Made by a program: the position numbers and the translations under genes | Assembly: GCF_022458985.1 (NCBI RefSeq) | Contig: NC_061789.1 | Location: 7,048,357-7,112,356 of the forward strand | Length of the DNA: 64,000 bases | Direction of reading: 5' to 3' | From: Mugil cephalus | Lineage: Eukaryota; Chordata; Actinopteri; Mugiliformes; Mugilidae | The notes under the pieces: generated by a model | Seen by the model: only the letters and a program-made list of their open reading frames with translations | What the model was told of the DNA's origin: nothing | Database searches by the model: none | In this document: positions 48,943 to 64,000 of the stretch, one piece after another | How the letters are laid out: every line of letters starts with the position of its first letter | Numbering within the stretch: position 1 is the stretch's first letter

Positions 48943-50354
48943 TTGCATGTCCAGACTTTTGACTTTTAGGTTTTACAATCTGATGAAATTACTTTTAGAT
49001 ATAACTCGTTGTTAAATCAGCGACTTCAGCTTTAACTCAGTGCTTCTGCTAAATGTTCAGACTTTTATAAATGCTAACTTATGAACTAACTGGTGCAAAC
49101 TTGCAGTGTTGAGGTGTTACAACAGACCAAATACCCAAATTTATTCTTTTGCTTTTCTGGTTGACGGTCATTGGTCACGTTACTGAATAATATTTTAATT
49201 TCTAAATTCTTAAAATCACACAACTTGCAGGTTCAACTTCTTTCTTTTTTTTTTATTAGCATTTGTCTTTCTCTATTGTCATATATTGGTAAATCCTCGA
49301 GTCCTTGCAAAATTAAGTTCCCAGAAATGTACAGCTTCTTCTTCTTCTTTTTTTTTTGTTTTTTTTGCCTTGTTCCCCCTCATCTGCGCAACCAGCTCAT
49401 CACAGGACAGTCACACCCGGTCGCACCTCGGGCCTCAAAACCGACCGGGGCTCTCGGTGGCAAGGTTTACTCCGTTCTTTATTCATTATATATAAAAAAG
49501 AAAAAAAAATCAGGAAGGGGTGGTGGGAGGAAAGTGTAAATACGTCGGGTCTTGGATGAACTGAGGCGCTTCTTGGCGATGGTATATACAAAGAGGAAGT
49601 GCAGAGAGGGAGGGGGAAAGAAAAAGAGCGGGGAGGTGGTGTTGTTGTGATGATGATGATGATGATGATGATGAACGTCCCCTTCTCTCCTTGTGGCGTG
49701 GTCCCAAGTGGACAGAAGAAATCCCTGTATGGTCCACAAATCCCAGAATGCCTTGTGAGTGAGCGAAAGAGACCACTCGGGGTGAAATGGGTAAGGGCGT
49801 GAGGATAGGGGGCGTTAATTTTTCACAAAACATTCAGTTTCAGGGTCGGTTTTTGAACAGAACAGGTAGTAGAATCCGTTAACCAACCACCTTCGCCCCC
49901 GTTAACGCTCTTTTGTTTTGTTTTTTTTTTATTATAATACATGTATGTATAAGTGCTGTATATGTTTTCTTTATTGTTATTTTACAAGATTCCCTGATGG
50001 CCAGCGCAGAGAGAAACAGGAGGAGGAAGAAAAAAATAAAGAGGGGAGAAAAGGGGAGGCCTGTCCAATATTACATACAGTAGAAACCAGTGGTGGGAGG
50101 GAGGAGGGACGAGTTAAGGAAGGAAGGAAGGGGCGCAGTGCCTGGAATTGTCCACAGGGAGGAGCACTTTGTGTCTGGTCAGCCCCAAACAGATTGGAAG
50201 GCGGAGGAGACGGTGACAGGAGGGACGGAGAGAGTGGAGGAGGAAGAGGAGGGGAGGGGGGGGGGGCTGAGGGAGGACCAGGAGGAGAGGCATGTGTCCA
50301 CCCTGTCAGTTTGTTGTTCTGTCGGGGGTTGTCGTCTTCTGTTGGTCGGCTGGT
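48943..50354. other. simple-sequence-rich flank
   Basis: It contains poly-T runs, the TGA microsatellite and long purine-rich GGAGG/GAAGG stretches on the + strand (49590-49640, 50010-50290). Overlapping ORFs of up to 156 codons here are low-complexity artefacts. On the - strand AATAAA occurs near 49970 and 49486. Confidence 0.5.
49648..49674. repeat. (TGA)9 microsatellite
   Basis: Nine perfect TGA units lie in the purine-rich flank between dlx3 and psmd11. Confidence 0.95.
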
Positions 50355-50493
50355 TTATTTGCTTGCTGGGTTGTTTGAGTGTTTGTAATCTCCTCGTCCT
50401 CCTCCTCCCCTCGTCCCTCCCGGGTTGAAGTGAGCGATCGGCGGAGTTTCTGACTGGCCCACGTCACTCCGGACAGGAGGACAGACGGTGTCT
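50355..50493 (-). other. possible terminal exon, identity unknown
   Basis: On the - strand a long pyrimidine tract ending CTCCTCAG precedes an open stretch. One frame reads ...SDVGQSETPPIAHF, then NPGG, RGGGGRGDYKH and SNNPASK to a TAA at 50357-50355. Downstream, near 49.97 kb, AATAAA occurs on the same strand. Purine-rich surroundings could produce this by chance. I do not recognise the protein, and no partner exon was found. It could be a last exon, a retrocopy end, or nothing. Confidence 0.2.
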
Positions 50494-50997
50494 CTGAGGA
50501 GAGGAGGACAGGAAGGATAAGAACAACGCCACCAGAAGTCGGATTTTCTTCTCAAAGTCGTAGAATCCTCACTACCCCCAAGTTGAGTTTCCAAGATGGC
50601 CGCCCCATTTGTAAACAAATAAATAGAAGCTCCTGTAACCTTACGTTTATTATTGTTGCATTAAATCGGTCCTACAGACAGTATTTTTCCCACATACACA
50701 TGTTGAAATGCTGTTGGAGTGTAATTTAAGTTTTTTCATGTGTTACATGGGAACTAAAAGTTCAAGTTGCGCTAACAACGGCTAAAAACAATAGTCTGGT
50801 AAAAACCAAAACAAACTGGGATTAATGCTGTTTTTTAGCTTAAATAGCCTAAATTTAATTTAGCATTATATAATAATATTAGTTAATATCAAGAATTTTA
50901 ATTTCACTCAAAATATGTAAAAATTGAACACACCAAGTTTTATTTGGACAAGCATAGCGCTTTCATGGACGCCGCTATCTCGTTGTCTGAATGTCTT

Positions 50998-51135
50998 AAC
51001 CTCGTGAGACCCAGCGTCCTCATATGGGGACATTAAGTTTTAGGTTTGTGGCAGCTTATTCTGCTTCATTTAGGCCTATTGTCCTCATAGGTGGACATTA
51101 TAGTCTGCCATCTAGTGGTGGCAAAGGGTAGTCGG
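50998..51135 (+). repeat. teleost interspersed repeat
   Basis: The phrases CCTCGTGAGACCCAGCGTCC, TCATATGGGGACATTAAG and GTCCTCATAGGTGGACATTA match a short repeat with paired TCATA-GGACATTA words that recurs in fish genomes. Confidence 0.45.
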
Positions 51136-51379
51136 TGTAAGAACATGATAGCGAGTGTTTCAGTGGATTCATTCTGCAGGAGACTAAAGTGAACAGGGTG
51201 CAAAACCTCATCAAAGATTATGGTTGTTTAACTACTTCCTGTTTGAAGATGATTCTTGATTTTTAATACTTCGTAGGTCCAAATAATTCCATAATATCTT
51301 TTTTGACCCAATTTGTCTGAAGTACATATATAAAATGTGTATTTTAAGCGGCATTTAAAATTTCTGTGTGAACGCTGAA

Positions 51380-51490
51380 GAATATTAATATATATCGCAA
51401 TATCATAATATCGCAATAATATATCGTATCGTGACTCACGTATCGTGATACGTATTGTATCGTGAAATCCTTGCCAATACCCACCCCTAC
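51380..51490. repeat. hAT-like repeat fragment (ATCGTATCGTGA type)
   Basis: Dense ATATCG, CGTATCGTGA and TTGTATCGTGA words ending CCAATACCCACCCCTAC are the familiar end of a fish hAT-type non-autonomous repeat. A possible partner end, TAGGGATGTAAGAATGCATA, lies at about 52616 in psmd11 intron 7. Confidence 0.5.
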
Positions 51491-51519
51491 TCACAACGAC
51501 ACAGGCTACGTAGTTACGG

Positions 51520-51649
51520 CGTCTAGGTAACATCTACATGAATGATTGCCACGTCCAAAAATTTCCCACCATTGTATCATCACAAGATGCTCGATGTTAT
51601 TTACTCCTCCTGTCAGTGGTCATAATGTTGTGGCTGATTGGATCCGATT
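51520..51649 (+). mobile_element. Tc1-like relic 3, right end
   Basis: TAACATCTACATGAATGATT and CCTGTCAGTGGTCATAATGT, ending TGGCTGATTGGAT, form the right-terminal part of the same Tc1-like family as relics 1 and 2. It lies just downstream of the psmd11 stop codon. Confidence 0.55.
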
Positions 51650-51705
51650 TTCGTCTGATTAGCAATAACTAAGGAAGCTCTACTGAGCTTTTTTTATTCC
51701 ATACC

Positions 51706-60798
<9,093 letters not shown>

Positions 60799-60852
60799 CT
60801 TTCCTCTGCTCCGCTCCGCTGCCCCGTTGTGTTCCGGTCCGGATGTTGACAT

Positions 60853-61231
60853 GGTCGGTGCAACGCCGCCCCCTGCAGGTGGCGGCGGGTACCGCCTGCC
60901 TACAAATGCTCACTCTTTGTCGGCCACACAGCGGAATCCGAATACTTTATTAACATTAATAAAAGGGAAATAAAACTTTATTAAGCCTTACAGGAAATTG
61001 TTTTTGTTGCTGTTACTCCCATAAAGTGACAGTTTCAATGTGACAGAGTCAAATACAAAATAGGATAAAGTAATATATGAAAAAAAAAATATAAAAACAT
61101 GAAGAATTAAGAAAAAAACAATATTGCAGTGATCACAGTATAACAGAGGCAAATGGTTACAATAAATACAGTCAATTAATAAAACCTTCACAACAAGTGA
61201 ATGCCATTCAAAGTGCTTTACATTTTGATTG

Positions 61232-61281
<50 letters not shown>

Positions 61282-62514
61282 AAAAGTGGATCAAACAGCA
61301 ACAAAAAAAGGCCATGGAGACACTGTAAAAAGTATAAATTAAAATAATAAAAGATCAATATCAATAAATAGAAATATAAAATTGATAAAATATAAAAACA
61401 AGATGTAAGATATAAGAACATTACAAATAGAATGAAGTAAAATGCAGGACAGAAATAAAGAATCAAATATAGAAACTCTGAAAATTAAGATAGCAATAAA
61501 AAATTAATAACAACAACTAAATAAAAATGGGAGAATATAAAGCTGTAAAACAGCATAAAATAACTATAAGACAAAAGCCAAATTAAAGAGATGTGTGTTT
61601 AGCCAATGTTTAAAATGTTTGAATAAAAAGAAAGTCTGAAGTCTAGTGTAGATGTGTGTGAGTGAGGATGAGGGGAAGGAGATGTTATGAGGAGTTCAGC
61701 AGTAGAAGCAGAGTTCATTCATTTAAAATTGTGGCCCCTGGACAAAACTGAGTTGTATTTTAATCAACTCTGAGGCGATTTACTGGCCCACAACAGTTTA
61801 CAGTTCCTAACTTTAGGGTTTGATTTTGCAGCTGCAGATATGTGCATCACTTCTAGTAATTTAGATGAGTTGCATGCAGAGAAATCTTTTATAGCAAACA
61901 CAACTGTAATTTTTCAGCAAATATAAAACAGACATTTATTTGTTTGCAGCTTTGCATGTCTGCAGGTGGAGTGAGATCCAGGTGGCTCATTTCTAAAAGG
62001 CCTGAGGTGTGATCACATTAGTTTACTGTGCCTAAAGGTCCATACACAGATTATTCTTCAGAATATACAACCATGACACAGTCTATGACATTCACAAAAA
62101 GGAAAGATAAACCCCCATTAGCAGCATAGCTAACAAATTTTCCAGGACTTTTTCAGACCAAGAGAAGTCTTTTGCATTAATGCACCGTGTTCAGATGACT
62201 CAAATGTTACTGGAATTATTTGGGAAAAGTTACGGTAGTTTGTGCAGACTGATGCATGAATTCTGAGCCATTTGATGAGCTCTTGAAGATAATATGAGAC
62301 CATCTGTCTGAAAGTTGGGGCTGAACAGGAAGAGATCCTAAGTGCTCTAACAAATCCAGCAAGGAGCAGCTCAAAAAAGAGAAACTGCAGGGTCATGAAT
62401 CTGCTCAGGTTTAAATCCCTGGAAATGTGGAGGGATTTGGAGCTAAGGCAGAAACTCAGGGGGTAACAGTAAAATAGAGGACACCAGCTTCCTAGATTTA
62501 ATATCAAAATATTC
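60853..62514. other. psmd11 promoter side and rpain-psmd11 spacer
   Basis: 60853-60900 is GC-rich (CGCCGCCCCCTGCAGG) and likely carries the psmd11 promoter. 61204-61660 begins TCAAAGTGCTTTACATTTT, continues as A-rich simple-looking DNA, and looks like a retroelement-derived repeat with a TA microsatellite inside. 61700-62514 has no recognisable gene; a 231-codon minus-strand open frame there overlaps rpain exon 62733-62873 but does not look like protein outside it. Confidence 0.5.
61236..61276. repeat. (TA)n microsatellite
   Basis: About 20 uninterrupted TA units lie inside the A-rich repeat between rpain and psmd11. Confidence 0.95.
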
Positions 62515-62520
62515 TTTATT
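62515..62520 (-). terminator. rpain polyadenylation signal
   Basis: AATAAA on the - strand lies about 75 bp after the rpain stop codon, so the rpain 3' UTR is probably short and ends near 62.5 kb. Confidence 0.5.
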
Positions 62521-62593
62521 TCACAAAATATACAACACACACACACAAATAAAGTCAAAACCTCCCATATAAAGTCACCCTGACAGTCTGGAC

Positions 62594-63551
62594 TCACAAG
62601 ACAATGGACAGGTAGTCGCACACCTGAAAGCAGAGAGAACAAGAACAGTGTTTGTTTGGAAACGATACAAAATAACACGTTGCACTTAAGCCATGACCCA
62701 AATTTAGCGTGTTTAGTTTTGTACGACTCTACCTTGCAACTTATCATCAGGTTGGGGGAGCTTTCCGTGTTGGGAGCTACAAAGAAAACAGGGTTGTGGA
62801 GACAGTCGTCCATGTGCTCCGACATTCTGGACTCCAGAAGACGCTGCAGGACATCGAAGGTGATGTTTCGTTTCTATGGAAAAGATTAAGAACATTACAC
62901 AACTTTAGCCAAAGACAAAACCTTCATGCAGCTTTGTTTATACGCTCATCTACTGCAAATCCAAAGTAGAACCATAGATGTTAACCCACAACTGACATCA
63001 CTGTAATATTTCACGATAAAACCAAATATATTTTAATTAACAAACCTTAGTGTTTATATAAAGTCCACATATGCAGGAGATGAAATGGCTGTTGACGTTC
63101 AAGTTGTTCCTGCAAGATTAAGAAACATATTTGTGCATCTTTGCCACTACAATGCAAATTATAACATAATGGAGAAGAGAGCAATGGATTTTGGAGTCTG
63201 GTAAAGAAATATTATGTGTTAAAAGTTGTTGGACTTACATGTGACATATGGGGCAAATAATATGCATCTCCTCCATCCCCTCCACGACGGACGATATGTA
63301 CTGCTGCTCAAACTGCAGGTTCCTCTCGTACTCTTCAATAATAGACATTTCTGTAGCGCCAAGGGAAACAAGCGCGGCTTTAACACGGGCTAAAAACATC
63401 GACTACAGATCTGAAGATGAAGCCCGTAGAGATTTGTTTATGATTCTGGTTTGAAAGTCGTTTATGGATATGAATTACCGTGAGACATGAGCTCCTGTTG
63501 GATTTCATCAAGCACCGCCAGCTCATCGTACTCCTTCGTGAGACTGAACAT
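62594..63551 (-). CDS. rpain: RPA-interacting protein, C-terminal part (5' end outside window)
   Basis: Five exons are visible in order: 63551-63479, 63350-63239, 63109-63046, 62873-62733 and 62623-62594, encoding the last 139 residues with consistent phases. The family protein escorts replication protein A into the nucleus. Visible parts are the middle helix (EYDELAVLDEIQQEL, SIIEEYERNLQFEQQY) and a C-terminal zinc-finger region with CPIC, CICG and MDDCLHNPVFFV, ending SCKVCDYLSIVL. These line up with human RPAIN (VLEEIQQEL, SIISEYEKSLQFDE, CPVC, CQCG, ending in a C-x-hydrophobic-L tail). The N-terminal importin/RPA-binding exons must lie beyond 64000; I could not recognise one between 63552 and 64000. 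Confidence 0.92.
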
Positions 63552-63597
63552 CTGTCAACAAGAAAAGGGGAACCAGTTCATTAAGCGCCAACACGCA

Positions 63598-63860
63598 GGT
63601 GTCAAACATAAAGCCCGCGCGCCAAAAGGGGCTCCCCAGAGCATCTGATCCGGCCCCGTGGGATGAATTTGCAAAAGATTTTCCAGTAAAAGTAAAACTA
63701 CACAGAAATTGCACGTGTTTTTCCCTTTAGAAATGTCCGGGTTGTTCATTACATATTTTGTAAAAGTGCATTTTGTTACATGTAAACACTTCCATAATGT
63801 ATTTTTTCCCACTAAAACATAGGGAAACATTCAAAACTGTCGTTATTTATAGGTTAAAAG
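63598..63860. repeat. fish interspersed repeat in rpain intron
   Basis: The start GGTGTCAAACATAAAGCCCG and the phrase CCGTGGGATGAATTTGC are hallmarks of a dispersed vertebrate repeat that is common in fish genomes. No protein frame is present. Confidence 0.45.
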
Positions 63861-64000
63861 GAGATTTTTTTGGAACCAGCACCCTCAGTGTTATTTCTCT
63901 TTAAGGCATCAGGTCGTGGCTGCTGGACTGAACATAAACTGTATTTGTGTTTTGTTACCTCTGATCATCAGGAACGTTAGTTGAAACACAAATAACATGG

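Noticed and set aside
49918..50428. ORFs of 156 and 112 codons
   Set aside because: They are purine-rich simple sequence giving Glu/Gly/Arg-rich translations, with no support as genes.
62130..62825. 231-codon minus-strand ORF
   Set aside because: Only the part within rpain exon 62733-62873 is coding; the remainder is intron, 3' UTR and flank read through.
63955..64000. Possible further rpain exon ending before a GTAACA donor at the window edge
   Set aside because: The translated residues do not resemble the family and the left limit is outside the window.

Overview
The window is nuclear DNA of a bony fish, most likely a spiny-rayed (percomorph-type) teleost. The genes have short GT-AG introns, about 90% of the sequence is non-coding, and many interspersed repeats have a teleost character (Tc1-like elements, small inverted-repeat DNA elements, SINE/LINE tails). 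No prokaryotic, viral or organellar gene is visible.

Layout: (1) 1-15.7 kb is a repeat-littered upstream flank with no convincing gene. (2) 16.6-28.3 kb holds dlx4 on the + strand: three exons, 258 codons, with a CpG-rich promoter. (3) 28.3-41.1 kb is the shared intergenic interval between two convergent Dlx genes; it holds repeat relics and at least one strong enhancer-like block. (4) 41.1-46.4 kb holds dlx3 on the - strand: three exons, 325 codons. (5) 46.4-51.7 kb is a flank with repeats and one unexplained exon-like end on the - strand. (6) 51.7-60.8 kb holds psmd11 on the - strand: 12 coding exons that join to exactly 422 codons, with a nearly intact Tc1-like transposon in intron 4. (7) 62.5-64 kb holds the 3' five coding exons of rpain on the - strand; its 5' part lies beyond the window.

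dlx4 and dlx3 form the classic tail-to-tail Dlx bigene pair: one Dlx1/4/6-class and one Dlx2/3/5-class homeodomain gene, which in vertebrates share enhancers between and around them. Both promoters carry the same ten-base CCAAT-box context, AGCCAATGAG. psmd11 (26S proteasome lid subunit Rpn6) and rpain (RPA nuclear import adaptor) are housekeeping neighbours. From family knowledge, the human homologues of all four genes lie on chromosome 17, though not adjacent, so this is a compacted teleost arrangement. Whether the dlx genes are the 'a' or 'b' teleost ohnologues cannot be settled here. The divergent dlx3 N-terminus and its insertions make me lean towards 'a'.

I found no wholly new gene system. 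The most interesting unexplained signals are the homeodomain-site clusters in the dlx4/dlx3 non-coding DNA, a coding-like exon fragment near 5.4-5.6 kb, and an exon-like 3' end near 50.4 kb.
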